The notes under the pieces were generated by a model, which did no database searches, was not told where the DNA came from, and was given only the letters and a program-made list of their open reading frames with translations. From Actinomycetota bacterium (lineage in GTDB: Bacteria; Actinomycetota; Acidimicrobiia; Acidimicrobiales; Ilumatobacteraceae), in assembly GCA_030645495.1 (NCBI GenBank), contig JAUSLV010000027.1, positions 62,001 through 126,000 of the forward strand: 64,000 bases of DNA, read 5' to 3'. The translations under genes and the position numbers were made by a program. Shown here piece by piece: positions 36,624 to 46,651 of this stretch (position 1 is the first letter of the stretch; each line of letters starts with the position of its first letter).

Positions 36624-39154
36624 GTGGTGGCGATCGCCGACAGGATGTCGGACTTGGCCGCCTTACGAGCCGGGATGATCGCCGCGAGGCCGGCCAGGAA
36701 CAGCGACCCGATCGTGGCCACCACCACCGTGCCGACGGGCAGCGAGAACACGCTGAGGCCGTCGTCCTCGAACGACTTGACGATGATCCAGCCGAGCGTG
36801 AGCCCGACGACCACACCCATGATCACGCCGACGACGCCGGTGACCATGCTCTCCCACAGCACGCTGCTGCGCACCTGACGGCGGGTGGTGCCCACCGCCC
36901 GCAGCAGGCCGAGCTCGCGGCGCCGCTCCCACACCGACAACCACAGCGTGATCACGATGCCGATGGCGGCGATGAAGATCGACATGCCCAGCAGGGCGTA
37001 GATGAAGTTGAGGATCTCATCGACCTGCTTGGACTGCTCGTCGATGTACTCGTCGCGGTCCTGCAGCTTGGCGGTGGGGTAGCTCTCCATCACGCCCTCG
37101 AGCGCCGTCGTGTTGGCCTCGGTGACGCCGCCGTCGGCCCGGATGTACACCGAGAAGTCGGACAGCGGCACCTTCTGGCCGTCGAAGATGCTGCGATCGA
37201 CGATCAGGTTGCCGAACAGGTCGTCCTCGAACAGGCCACGAATGGTGAGCTGTAGCTCGGTGCCGTCGAGCAGTTGCACCGACACCTCGTCGCCGACGCC
37301 CAGGTCGTCGCGGGCGGCCTTGTCGACCGAGAACAGAATTCCGTCGGGGCCGAGTTGGTCGAACCCGCCTTCGGTGAACGTGAAGTCGACCACGGCCTGC
37401 GCATCGGCCGGCACCACGGCGAGCGCGCCCTTGGCCTTGTACTCGCCGTTCTCCTTCAGCCTCAGCAGCGCACCGGCCACACCCATCGCGTCACCGACGC
37501 CCGCGGCCTTCACATCCTCGGCCACCGTGGCAGGAATGCCGATGCCGCTGTCGGCCTGTTCAGGGGAGATGACGTAGTCGTTCTCGAACGCCTCGCTGAA
37601 GATCTCGCGGGTGCTGCCCTTCAACGACGCGCCCAGCGTGGCGACACCGATCATCAGCGACAGGCCCACCGCCAGCGCACCGGCGGTGAGCGCCGTGCGC
37701 TTGGGGTTGCGGGCCGCGTTGCGCCCGGCCATCGTGCCCGAGGCACCGCGCAACCTGCCGAGCACCGGAGCCGTGAGCCGTGCGACCGGCGAGGCCACGA
37801 ATGGCCCCAGTGCGATCAGCGCGAGGTAGATCGTGGCCGCGGCCACACCCAACCAGATCGCACTTCCCCCAAGACCGAGCTTCACCGACACCACCGACAC
37901 CACGATCGACACGCCGCCGAGCACCTTGCGCGTGGTGGACACACCGGCGCGATCGACAGCCACGTCGCGCATCGCCGCCAGCGGTGGCACACGCCCCGAG
38001 CGGATGGCCGGAGCAACAGCACACACGAGGGTGACCACGGTGCCGACGATCAGCGTGATGATGAAGCCGGTGGAGTTCAGCGTGAGCGAGGTGTCGCCCG
38101 GGCCGAAGCCGGTGGCGTTGAGGATCCACAGGATCAACCCCGCAAGGCCGATGCCACTCACGCAACCGATGAGCGTGCCGACGACACCGACCACGAGCGC
38201 TTCTTCGAACATCGAGCGGATCACCTGGGCGCGGCTGGCACCGATCGCCCGCAGCAATGCGTTCTCCTGCGTGCGCTGAGCGGCGCTGATGCTGAACACG
38301 TTGTAGATGATGAAGCTGCCCACGAACAGCGAGATCAGCGCGAACACCGTGAGGAAGACGGTGATGATCGACAACGTGCTCGCCACCGCGTCCTGCGCTT
38401 CAGCAATGATCTCGCCACCGGTGAGGGTTTCGATCTCGGGATCACCGATCGCGGCCTGGATCGAGTCGGCCAGCTCGCGCTCGCTCATCGTGCCGTCGCC
38501 GCGCACGATCACCGCGTCGATGTGCTCGGTGTCGCCGATCACGAACTCTTGCGCGGTGGGAAGCTCGAACAGGGCCCACCCCGAACCACCGGGGCTGTCG
38601 GCGCCGGCGAACGTGGCCAGACCCACCACGGTGAAGTCGCGTGCTGCGCCGATGGTGGTGATGCTGACGGTGTCGCCCACCTTCACCTTGCCCGACTTGG
38701 CCGAGCCCTTGTCGAGCACGACCTCGGCCGGGCCGACGGGGGCGCGACCCTCGGCGATCTGGAACGGTGACGCCTCGCTGGGCGACCACGACGAGCCGAA
38801 CTTCGGCGGGCCGTCCTGGCCCAGCACCTTGCCGTTGAACGACACCACGGCGTTGCCGGTGACATCACCGTGCGCTTCGCTCACCCCGGGCAGCGCCGCC
38901 ACTTGGTCGGCGACCTCCACGGGAATGCGGTCGCGGGTCTCCTGCCCGAAGTCGCCCTCGATCACGTTGGTGGAACGCACGAAGGCGTCGGTGTTCTCGT
39001 AGGCAGTGGCGAACATGCTGTTGAAGCTGTTCTTGATCGTGTCGGTGAACACGAACACACCGGAGAGGAAGGCCGTGCCGGCGATCACCGCGAGCGCGGT
39101 GAGCACGAGCCGGCCCTTACGACTCCAGATGTTTCTGAGACTGAGCTTGAACAT
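36620..39154 (-). CDS. ABC transporter permease, FtsX/MacB type (first of a pair)
   Basis: An 844-residue permease with the same two-module layout as its neighbour: an N-terminal helix (about 9-32), an outer MacB-like domain, helices with 'QENALLRAIGASRAQV', a second outer domain (about 520-700) and C-terminal helices with 'RRRELGLLRAVGTTRRQV'. Start ATG 39154 lies 3 bp after the ATPase stop. The similarity of the two permeases implies a gene duplication and a heterodimeric transporter. Confidence 0.9.
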   Translation of the reverse strand: MFKLSLRNIWSRKGRLVLTALAVIAGTAFLSGVFVFTDTIKNSFNSMFATAYENTDAFVRSTNVIEGDFGQETRDRIPVEVADQVAALPGVSEAHGDVTGNAVVSFNGKVLGQDGPPKFGSSWSPSEASPFQIAEGRAPVGPAEVVLDKGSAKSGKVKVGDTVSITTIGAARDFTVVGLATFAGADSPGGSGWALFELPTAQEFVIGDTEHIDAVIVRGDGTMSERELADSIQAAIGDPEIETLTGGEIIAEAQDAVASTLSIITVFLTVFALISLFVGSFIIYNVFSISAAQRTQENALLRAIGASRAQVIRSMFEEALVVGVVGTLIGCVSGIGLAGLILWILNATGFGPGDTSLTLNSTGFIITLIVGTVVTLVCAVAPAIRSGRVPPLAAMRDVAVDRAGVSTTRKVLGGVSIVVSVVSVKLGLGGSAIWLGVAAATIYLALIALGPFVASPVARLTAPVLGRLRGASGTMAGRNAARNPKRTALTAGALAVGLSLMIGVATLGASLKGSTREIFSEAFENDYVISPEQADSGIGIPATVAEDVKAAGVGDAMGVAGALLRLKENGEYKAKGALAVVPADAQAVVDFTFTEGGFDQLGPDGILFSVDKAARDDLGVGDEVSVQLLDGTELQLTIRGLFEDDLFGNLIVDRSIFDGQKVPLSDFSVYIRADGGVTEANTTALEGVMESYPTAKLQDRDEYIDEQSKQVDEILNFIYALLGMSIFIAAIGIVITLWLSVWERRRELGLLRAVGTTRRQVRSSVLWESMVTGVVGVIMGVVVGLTLGWIIVKSFEDDGLSVFSLPVGTVVVATIGSLFLAGLAAIIPARKAAKSDILSAIATT

Positions 39155-39157
39155 GGC

Positions 39158-39901
39158 TCACTCCCCGAAGCGCTTCATGCGGTCGAGCACCCGCTCGGCC
39201 GTGGGCTCGCCCATCTCGTCGACGATCTTGCCGTCGGCGAGGAAGATCACCCGGTCGGCGTAGCTGGCCGCGTTGGGGTCGTGGGTCACCATCACGATGG
39301 TCTGGCCCAGCTCGCGCACGGCGAGGCGCATGAACGCGAGGATCTCGGCGCCGGTGTGGCTGTCGAGGTTGCCCGTGGGCTCGTCGGCGAAGATGATCGT
39401 GGGCTGGCTGGCGAGCGCGCGGGCGACGGCTACACGCTGCTGCTGGCCACCCGACAGCTCACTGGGCCGGTGCTTCAGACGATCGCGCAGGCCCACCGTG
39501 TCGATCACCCGGTCGATCCAGGCTTGGTCGCCCTTCGAGCCGCCCAACAGCAGCGGGAGGGTGATGTTCTCGAGCGCCGTCAGCGTGGGCACCAGGTTGT
39601 ACGCCTGGAAGATGAACCCCACCGCCGTGCGGCGCAGTTCGGTGAGCTGCTTGTCGTTCAGCGTGGCGAGTTCCACGTCGCCGATCTGCACCGTGCCGGA
39701 TGTCAGCGAGTCGAGGCCGGCCAGGCAGTGCATCAGGGTGCTCTTGCCCGAGCCCGAGGGCCCCATGATCGCGGTGAACCTGCCGCGCTCGAACGTGACG
39801 CTGATGCCATCCAGCGCACGCACCTCGCTGTCGCCACCGCCGTAGATCTTCATCGCATCCACGGCACCCGCCGCGGCCACCAGAGTTGTCATCTCAGTCA
39901 T
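39158..39901 (-). CDS. ABC transporter ATP-binding protein, MacB/LolD type
   Basis: An ABC ATPase of about 247 residues with Walker A 'MGPSGSGKSTLMH', Q-loop 'GFIFQAYNLVPTLTALEN', signature 'LSGGQQQRVAVARAL', Walker B 'IIFADEPTGNLDS' and the switch His in 'VMVTHDPNAASYADR', all diagnostic of the LolD/MacB/FtsE branch. The start is uncertain: ATG at 39901 (used here), 39892 or 39937 are in frame and none has a good RBS. It energises the two FtsX-like permeases downstream. Confidence 0.9.
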   Translation of the reverse strand: MTEMTTLVAAAGAVDAMKIYGGGDSEVRALDGISVTFERGRFTAIMGPSGSGKSTLMHCLAGLDSLTSGTVQIGDVELATLNDKQLTELRRTAVGFIFQAYNLVPTLTALENITLPLLLGGSKGDQAWIDRVIDTVGLRDRLKHRPSELSGGQQQRVAVARALASQPTIIFADEPTGNLDSHTGAEILAFMRLAVRELGQTIVMVTHDPNAASYADRVIFLADGKIVDEMGEPTAERVLDRMKRFGE

Positions 39902-39939
39902 GGTGTCGATGCAATCGGAAGAAAAGCTCGAATGCATCC

Positions 39940-40617
39940 TCAGCGAGGCGGATGCGGGTCAACCCCTGGGGTGATCAGGCCGCTCTCGTACGCCACCACC
40001 ACGGCCTGCACACGGTCGCGTAGGTCGAGTTTGGTGAGCACGCGGCCCACGTGGGTCTTCACCGTCGCCTCGCCAAGGAACAGCTGCTGGGCGATCTCGG
40101 CGTTCGACAGGCCGCGGGCGATGAGGCGCAGCACCTCCAGCTCGCGTTCGGTGAGATCGGCCAGTCCGGGCGCCACCAGCGACGGATCCACCGAAGGCCG
40201 GCGCGACACCTCCTCGATCAGCAGGCGTGTCACCGAGGGGGCCAGCAGCGCGTCGCCGGCGGCGATCACGCGCACCGCGTCGATCAGCTGTTGAGCCGGC
40301 GCGTCCTTCAACAAGAACCCACTGGCCCCGGCACGCAGCGCGGCATACACGTGGTCGTCGAGGTCGAACGTGGTGAGCATCAATACTCGCGGCCCCTCGC
40401 CCGGGCCGGCGATCCGGCTGGTGGCCTCGATGCCGTCCATCCGCGGCATGCGCACGTCCATCAGCACCACGTGCGGCACGCTGCGGGCCACGACGTCGAG
40501 CGCCTCCAGCCCGTCGGCGGCCTCACCGACCACCGTGATGTCGGGCTCGCTCTCCAGGATCATCCGGAAACCGGCGCGCACCATCGCCTGGTCGTCGACC
40601 AGCACCACCCTGATCAC
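39940..40617 (-). CDS. NarL/LuxR-family response regulator
   Basis: A 225-residue two-component regulator. The receiver domain has the acidic pocket 'VDDQ', the phosphoacceptor Asp54 in 'VLMDVRMP' and the conserved Lys in 'GFLLKDAP'. A LuxR-type helix-turn-helix follows ('LTERELEVLRLIARGLSNAEIA', 'TVKTHVGRVLTKL'). GTG 40617 overlaps the kinase stop (GTGA). It probably controls the ABC exporter genes directly downstream. Confidence 0.94.
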   Translation of the reverse strand: MIRVVLVDDQAMVRAGFRMILESEPDITVVGEAADGLEALDVVARSVPHVVLMDVRMPRMDGIEATSRIAGPGEGPRVLMLTTFDLDDHVYAALRAGASGFLLKDAPAQQLIDAVRVIAAGDALLAPSVTRLLIEEVSRRPSVDPSLVAPGLADLTERELEVLRLIARGLSNAEIAQQLFLGEATVKTHVGRVLTKLDLRDRVQAVVVAYESGLITPGVDPHPPR

Positions 40618-41771
40618 GCGGGCACCGGGAACACGGCCCGCACGCGCCAGCCGCCACCCGAGCGCGGCCCGGCGGACAGGCGGCCCTCGAACGCGGCGAC
40701 CCGCTCGTGCATGCCCTGGATGCCGAACCCACCCGCTTGCACGGCGGCGGCACCGCGGCCGTCGTCCTCCACCTGCACCGTCAACTCGGCCGCGCCACGC
40801 ACCACCGACACCTCCACGTGCTGCACCGGCCCGGCGTGGCGGCGCACGTTGGTGAGCGCCTCCTGCACGATGCGGTAGGCGTTCACGCCCACACCGACGG
40901 GCACATCGCCGAGGTCGCCCTGCAGGTTCACCCGCACGGGCAGGTCGGCGACCGTGGACATCAGCCCGTCGAGCGAGTTGAGGTCGGGTTGCGGGGCCAG
41001 ATCCGGAAGCGACGTGTCGTCGCGCAGCACGCCCAGCATCCGCCGCATCTCCTGCATCGCGGCCCGCCCAGTTGTCTCCACCAGCTCGAGCGCGGCATCG
41101 GCCTTCGTGGTGTCGGTGGCCAACTGCCGACGTGCGGCGGCGGTCTGGATCACCATCAAGCTCACGCTGTGGGCCACCACGTCGTGCAACTCGCGAGCGA
41201 TGCGTGCCCGCTCGTCGAGCACCTGCTGCTGCGCCAGCAGGGTGCGCTCGCGCTCGGCCCGCTCGGCCCGCTCGGTGAGTTCGAGCGCTCGTTCGCGGCG
41301 CCGGCGAACGTTGTCGCCCAGCACGATCGCCCCGATGAACACCACCGGCGCCGACAGGATCGCCTGCCACGGGGCGTCGCCGTGCACCACACCCAGCACC
41401 ACGAACACGACCACGACGCCCACGGCGAACCCGCCGAGGCGCCACAACAGGCGGCCGCTGCGGTACGCACCCAACGTGTAGGCGGCGATCAGCACGCCCA
41501 TCCAGTCGGGGCCGATCGCGTTGATCACCTCCATCGCCATCTGGAACAAGGTGATCACCACCAGCACGATCGCCGGCGAGCGCCGGCGCCAGGCGAGCGG
41601 CAACGTGGCCCCGATCGCCAGCAGCACACCCCACGCGCTGGGCTCGGATGCATCGTCCATGTGCAACGTGAGGTGGAACACCACCGCCACGATCGCCGAA
41701 CCCACCGCGAGGATCGCGTCCGCGCCGAAGGGGTGCTCGCGCAACCACAACACGGGATGGAACCTGGTCAT
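40614..41771 (-). CDS. Two-component sensor histidine kinase (HisKA_3, NarL-type)
   Basis: A 385-residue membrane kinase. Four to five membrane helices lie between about residues 18 and 152, forming a small membrane sensor without a large outer domain, typical of envelope-stress sensing kinases. A coiled coil (about 155-185) leads to the phospho-acceptor His196 in 'ARELHDVVAHSVSLM', then a HATPase domain with 'VQEALTNVRRHAG' and 'DDGRG'. Final 'GGWRVRAVFPVPA' is usual. Cognate regulator follows with a 4-bp overlap. Confidence 0.93.
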   Translation of the reverse strand: MTRFHPVLWLREHPFGADAILAVGSAIVAVVFHLTLHMDDASEPSAWGVLLAIGATLPLAWRRRSPAIVLVVITLFQMAMEVINAIGPDWMGVLIAAYTLGAYRSGRLLWRLGGFAVGVVVVFVVLGVVHGDAPWQAILSAPVVFIGAIVLGDNVRRRRERALELTERAERAERERTLLAQQQVLDERARIARELHDVVAHSVSLMVIQTAAARRQLATDTTKADAALELVETTGRAAMQEMRRMLGVLRDDTSLPDLAPQPDLNSLDGLMSTVADLPVRVNLQGDLGDVPVGVGVNAYRIVQEALTNVRRHAGPVQHVEVSVVRGAAELTVQVEDDGRGAAAVQAGGFGIQGMHERVAAFEGRLSAGPRSGGGWRVRAVFPVPA

Positions 41772-41845
41772 CGGGGGTCACGCTAACGCTCGCCGCAGAT
41801 TCCCGGGTCCTCCCCACGGTGGATGTGGCCTACGCTCGCGGGGTG

Positions 41846-44800
41846 ATGCATTGCACTTCCTGCGGCTCGGATGTCCCGGCCGGCGCGCGTTTCTGCCCGT
41901 CGTGCGGTCATCCCGTCGCGCTCGCGCAGCCCGAGGAACGGCGCATCGTCACGGTGCTGTTCGCCGATCTGGTGGGCTTCACCGGCCTCGCCGAGAAGAT
42001 GGACCCCGAGCAGGTGAAGCGCCTGATCGACACCTGCTTCGAACGGCTCGTCGATGTCGTCACCGAGTTCGGCGGCCGCGTCGACAAGATCCTCGGCGAC
42101 GGGATGCTGGTGCTGTTCGGCGCCCCCGTCGCCCACGAGGACGACCCAGAACGCGCCGTGCGGGCCGCGCTGCGCATGCAAGAGACGGTCGCCCACTTCG
42201 AGGAGACGAGCCGGCTCGAGGGCAGCGACGACATCCGCATGCGCGTGGGCATCAACACCGGCGAGGTGCTGGTGGGCACGCTGGCCGGCACCGACTACAC
42301 CGCGATGGGCGACGTCGTGAACACCGCCTCGCGCCTGCAGGCCGCCGCGCCGCCCGGCGGCGTGCTCGTGGGCGAAACCACGCACGGCCTCACCTCGCAC
42401 ACGTTCATCTACGAGCACGCCGGCGACCTGCAGCCTCGTGGTCGCGAGCAGTCGCTCACCGCCTGGTTGGCGCTCGAGCCCACCGCGCCCCCGGGCGCGG
42501 CCCGTAAGCGGCGGCGCGACGTGCCGATCGTCGGTCGCCATGCAGAGATGGATCTCGCCCGCGCCACGTTCGACCTCGTGACGCGCAATGGCCGCGGCGC
42601 GGTGTTGCACGTGAACGGCGAGAACGGCGTCGGCAAGAGCCGCCTCGTCGACGAGGTGATCGCCCACATCCGCGACCAGGGCGACATGTTCCTGCTGGAG
42701 GGCGCCTGCGTGCCCTACGGCGAGTCGAACGTCTGGTGGCCGATCGCCACCGGACTGTCCACGTACCTCGACATCGACCTCTCACTGTCGCTCGATGCGG
42801 TGCGTGCCGCCGGCATCGAGCGCGCCCACCGCATGTTCCCCGAGGTCAGCGACGCCGAGTCGGCGAAACTGGTGGAGGTGTTCATGCACCTCATGGGCTA
42901 TCCGTCCACCGTCGACAAGCTCGACGCGGTGAACGCCCGCGCCACGATCCACCGCACCGTCGCCAAGGTGTTCGAAGCCCGCTCCGAGCGCTCGATGATG
43001 GTACTCAGCGTCGACGACCTGCACTGGGCCGACCCGTTGTTGCTCGATCTGCTCGAGCACCTCGTCTCCTCCGTCGGCCGCCACGCGCTGCTGCTGATCA
43101 CCGCGATGCGACCTGGCACCGACGTGGTGTGGCCGCCGCACAACGACCGCACCACCACGATCTCGCTGACGCTGCAGCCGCTCACCCGCGCCGACACCGA
43201 CGAGATCGCCACCTGCCTGCTGGCCGAGACGCCCGACGAGCAACTGTTGTCGGCCCTCTTCGAACGCAGCGGCGGCAACCCGTTGTTCGTGCACGAGCTG
43301 GTGGCGTTGCGCGAGGCGGGGGGCAACCAGGGCGATCTGCCCGACTCGTTGCGCAGCCTCATCGCGGCCCGCCTCGACCAGCTGGCTCCCATGCAGCGCC
43401 AGATGCTCGAGAACGCAGCCGTCCTCGGCACCTCCGGCACCATCATGGCGCTCGAGAAGTTCAGCGAAGAGCTGACGCAGCAGTTCCGCCTCACCGATCT
43501 GGAGGGCCTCGACGAGCTGGGCCTGCTCGACGTGCGCGGCAAACGGTGGGAGTTCCGCAGCGAATCCGTTCGCGATGCCGCCTACCAGACCCTCACCAAG
43601 GCCGCCCGCGCCCAACGCCACGCCGGCGTGGCCAAGGCACTGGCGACGTCCAGCGGCCAGATCGACGATCGCGCCCATCACGCCGCGTCCGCCGCCGAGC
43701 TCGTGCAAGAACTCGGCTCGGTGGATGGGGTGGCCGCCGACATCGGCACGAAGGCCATCGACCTGCTGTCGGCCGCCGCCGATCGCGCGCTCGACTCGGG
43801 CAGCCTGCGGATGGCCGTGCGCCACTCCACCCGCGCGCTCGACCTGGCCGACGTGAAGAATGCCACCCCGCAGCTGGTCGCTCACCTCCACCTCGTGCGG
43901 GCCACGGCCTTCACCGAGAAGCGCAACTTCAACGCCGCCGCGACCGACATCGATGCGCTGCAGGACATCGCGCTCGAGCTGGAGGACAACACGCTGGAGG
44001 CGCAAGCCTTCCGCCTGCGCGGTTCGCTCAGCCAGGTCGCCGGCCGCATGGACGACGCCCGTCGCGAGCTCGGCCAAGCCGTCGACCTGCTGCGCGACAC
44101 CGAGCACCTCGATCTGCTCGCGCAGGCCCTGCGCGTGCGCGGCTTCATCGAGATGTTCGGCGGCTCACTCACCGACGCCGAGTGGTTCTTCGGCGAGGCC
44201 GACGGGCTGTACCAGGAACTGGCCGACGAGCGCGGGCTCGCCTACATCGAGCAGCACCGCGCCTGGATCGCATTCCTCTCGGGCGACCTCACCGTGGCCC
44301 GCGAGCGGCTGACGCACGCGGCCGAGACCCACGAGCGGCTCGGCGATCGCAACGGCGTGGGCTGGGCGTTGGGCCTGCTGGCGTTCGTGGAGTTCTTCGA
44401 ACGCAACTTCGAGGAGGCCGAACGGCTGGCCGAACTGGTGGGGCAAGAGGCACAGCAGCGCGGCGACGACTGGGCCTGCGGGATGATGGACACACTGCTC
44501 GCCGACCTGCGCCTGTGGCAGGGCAAGCTCGAGTCGGCGCTCGAACTGGCGGAGAAGGCGCGCACCCGGTTCAAGAAGCTCAGCGACCGCTTCGGCACGG
44601 TGCAGGCACTGGCGCCGCTGCTGCGCGCCCAAGTGGCCACCGGGCGCGACAGTGCCGCGATCCGCACCGGCGAGGAGCTGCTGTCGATGGCCGACACCGG
44701 CCAGAACGGGCCGTACCCGCTGATGGCGGTGGCCGGCGCAGCCATGCACCGCGGCAACGGCCAAGCCGCGGCGGCGATGGCCGAGCGCGCGATCGCCGAG

Positions 44801-45304
44801 TTGACGAAGCTTGGCGGCCAGGCGTCCGAGCCGCTGGTGGTGTTGGCGCTGGCCTATGCCCAGCTGGACCGCATCGACGACGCGCTCACCACGATCGAGT
44901 CGGTTCCCCTCACGGGGCGCGACCATCCCTTCACCCACGCCGTGGCGGCATTCGTGTACGCCGCGTCACGTCAGCCGAAACTGGCCCTCGAACACGCCGA
45001 AGCGGTCACCAACGCGCACGGGTGCACCTACCTCGACCAGGTGTTCGCGTACGTGGCGGCCGCCGGCGCAACCGCCCAGTTGGGCGACCCGGCGCATGCC
45101 GAGTTGGCCGCCGAGGCAGCAGTCGCCCGTGCGGTGGGCGTGGGCGACGTGGTGGCCATCGCGCTGGCCACGGGCATCTACGAAGCCATCACCGGTGGCG
45201 TGCACCCGGCCCACGACACGCGCACCAAGCTGGGCGACGGATGGGTCACGATGCTGCGGCTGGTGAGCGATGCCTCGCTGCCGGCCACTTCAGCCGGCGA
45301 GTGA
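41846..45304 (+). CDS. Class III nucleotide cyclase fused to AAA/STAND ATPase and TPR-like repeats
   Basis: A 1152-residue signalling protein. It opens with a zinc ribbon ('CTSCGSDVPAGARFCPSCG', residues 3-21), then a class III adenylate/guanylate cyclase domain with metal Asp residues in 'FADLVGF' and 'LGDGMLVLFG'. A substrate-specifying position is in 'GTDYTAMGDVVNTASRL'. A large AAA/STAND ATPase follows ('NGENGVGKSRLVDEV', Walker B 'LSVDDLHWADP'), then helical TPR-like repeats to the end. Such proteins are common in actinobacteria and probably integrate a protein signal into cAMP production. ATG 41846 or GTG 41843 is used; TACGCT (41831-41836) suggests a leaderless start. Confidence 0.9.
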   Translation: MHCTSCGSDVPAGARFCPSCGHPVALAQPEERRIVTVLFADLVGFTGLAEKMDPEQVKRLIDTCFERLVDVVTEFGGRVDKILGDGMLVLFGAPVAHEDDPERAVRAALRMQETVAHFEETSRLEGSDDIRMRVGINTGEVLVGTLAGTDYTAMGDVVNTASRLQAAAPPGGVLVGETTHGLTSHTFIYEHAGDLQPRGREQSLTAWLALEPTAPPGAARKRRRDVPIVGRHAEMDLARATFDLVTRNGRGAVLHVNGENGVGKSRLVDEVIAHIRDQGDMFLLEGACVPYGESNVWWPIATGLSTYLDIDLSLSLDAVRAAGIERAHRMFPEVSDAESAKLVEVFMHLMGYPSTVDKLDAVNARATIHRTVAKVFEARSERSMMVLSVDDLHWADPLLLDLLEHLVSSVGRHALLLITAMRPGTDVVWPPHNDRTTTISLTLQPLTRADTDEIATCLLAETPDEQLLSALFERSGGNPLFVHELVALREAGGNQGDLPDSLRSLIAARLDQLAPMQRQMLENAAVLGTSGTIMALEKFSEELTQQFRLTDLEGLDELGLLDVRGKRWEFRSESVRDAAYQTLTKAARAQRHAGVAKALATSSGQIDDRAHHAASAAELVQELGSVDGVAADIGTKAIDLLSAAADRALDSGSLRMAVRHSTRALDLADVKNATPQLVAHLHLVRATAFTEKRNFNAAATDIDALQDIALELEDNTLEAQAFRLRGSLSQVAGRMDDARRELGQAVDLLRDTEHLDLLAQALRVRGFIEMFGGSLTDAEWFFGEADGLYQELADERGLAYIEQHRAWIAFLSGDLTVARERLTHAAETHERLGDRNGVGWALGLLAFVEFFERNFEEAERLAELVGQEAQQRGDDWACGMMDTLLADLRLWQGKLESALELAEKARTRFKKLSDRFGTVQALAPLLRAQVATGRDSAAIRTGEELLSMADTGQNGPYPLMAVAGAAMHRGNGQAAAAMAERAIAELTKLGGQASEPLVVLALAYAQLDRIDDALTTIESVPLTGRDHPFTHAVAAFVYAASRQPKLALEHAEAVTNAHGCTYLDQVFAYVAAAGATAQLGDPAHAELAAEAAVARAVGVGDVVAIALATGIYEAITGGVHPAHDTRTKLGDGWVTMLRLVSDASLPATSAGE

Positions 45305-46189
45305 AGCCCGGCGCCAGGGAAGATCGGCGAGGTACTTCGCCGCGGCGGGGTGCGGATCCATCTCGCGGTCGGCATCGGTTCGCTTGGGCGCGTCGGGCTG
45401 GTGCAGCAATTGGCAGCCGGGGCACCAGTACATCGTGCGGGCATGCTCGCCCACCCGCCGCACCTGCACCGTGTCGCCGCAGCGAGCACACCGCTGGCCA
45501 TTGCGGCCGTACACCGCGAGGCCACCGGGCACGGCCGTGGTGGTGACCCGGTGCACCGACTGCAGGTTCTCGCGCAGCATGCGGCTGGCGGCGTTGATCA
45601 CGTGCACACAGTCTTCGGGCAGCAACGACCGGACCGGGGCGAACGGGCTGAGCTCGCACGCCCACAGGATCTCGCTGCGGAACACGTTGCCCACGCCACA
45701 GGCCACGTGCTGATCGAGCAGCGCTTCGGCGATCGTGGCCGTCTGGTCGGGGTACTCGCCGAGCCGCACGGCGCACTCGGCCAGCTCGGCCTCGGATGCC
45801 GTGCAGAGATCGGGGCCGAGGCGACCGAACCCTGGGTGGCGAAAGCGGTCGTACTCGCGATAGGTCTCGACGATCGGCGCACTGAAGCACACGGCCACCC
45901 AGTCGGGTACCTCGATGACGACGCGCATCTGCTCGGTCGGTTTGCGCCACCGTTCGCCGATCCGGTAGAGATGCCACGAACCACTGAGTCGCAAGTGAGT
46001 GTGCAACACGAGGTCGTCGTCCCACGCGATCTCGAGGTGCTTGCCGTGACACTCGACACGTTCGATCACCCGCGACGCGCTGGGCCGGGGCCCGTACAGG
46101 CCGGGTGCGTCGAAGCGCGTGAGGGCACGCCCCACCAGCGCCGTCCGCAGCGCTGCGGCGGACCTATGAACCATGTCCCCTTCAGGCAC
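45290..46189 (-). CDS. Fpg/Nei-family DNA glycosylase (endonuclease VIII-like)
   Basis: A 299-residue base-excision repair glycosylase/AP lyase. The start GTG 46189 gives 'VPEGDMVHRSAAALR': the catalytic Pro2 and Glu3 follow the initiator as required, which decides the start over ATG 46174. 'HLRLSGSWHLY' is the lesion-recognition strand, 'QHVACGVGNVFRSEILW' the H2TH region, and a zinc finger 'CARCG...CPGC' closes the DNA-binding part. It resembles mycobacterial Nei2. It overlaps the end of the cyclase gene convergently by 15 bp. Confidence 0.9.
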   Translation of the reverse strand: MPEGDMVHRSAAALRTALVGRALTRFDAPGLYGPRPSASRVIERVECHGKHLEIAWDDDLVLHTHLRLSGSWHLYRIGERWRKPTEQMRVVIEVPDWVAVCFSAPIVETYREYDRFRHPGFGRLGPDLCTASEAELAECAVRLGEYPDQTATIAEALLDQHVACGVGNVFRSEILWACELSPFAPVRSLLPEDCVHVINAASRMLRENLQSVHRVTTTAVPGGLAVYGRNGQRCARCGDTVQVRRVGEHARTMYWCPGCQLLHQPDAPKRTDADREMDPHPAAAKYLADLPWRRASLAG

Positions 46190-46262
46190 GAGGCACAGAC
46201 TACGCAACCGCAGGTACCTGCCCGCGCGATACCCCAGCACTGCGGTCGCTAGCGTGCACCGC

Positions 46263-46589
46263 GTGCACGACGACACCAACGACGACGGCGGCAAGGCGCC
46301 CACCGACAACGACGTCGCGCTCATTGCCGAATCCGATCCGATCGCCACCGCCCGCCGCCGACATGGCGCCACAGGTGCGATACTCGCCGCGGGCATGTTC
46401 GGAGTCGACATCGCGCTCGGTCGCAAGCCGAAGGAGGAAGCCCCGATCGTGGTGGCCGCCCCCACCGAGCCCACCGACATCGACGACGAGGGCATCGAGA
46501 TCCCGATCGACCACCTCACCTCGGTGTACGCGCCGCCGCAACCGCCCACCGACCCGTTCCCGCCCCGGCGCCCGCGCAAACGCAAGTAG
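46263..46589 (+). CDS. Small acidic hypothetical protein
   Basis: A 108-residue protein I do not recognise. It has an Asp-rich start, a central weakly hydrophobic stretch ('GATGAILAAGMFGVDIALG', about 41-59) and a Pro-rich C-terminus ending in 'RRPRKRK'. The stretch may be a membrane helix or a signal-like segment. GTG 46263 is preceded by TAGCGT (46250-46255) at 7 nt, the leaderless pattern seen elsewhere in the window. It is divergent from the Nei-type glycosylase gene. Confidence 0.6.
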   Translation: MHDDTNDDGGKAPTDNDVALIAESDPIATARRRHGATGAILAAGMFGVDIALGRKPKEEAPIVVAAPTEPTDIDDEGIEIPIDHLTSVYAPPQPPTDPFPPRRPRKRK

Positions 46590-46651
46590 GCGAGCTACCC
46601 CTCGGGTCGCAGAACCACTATTCTGACCCGGTACCCCTAGGAGGTCATGTA

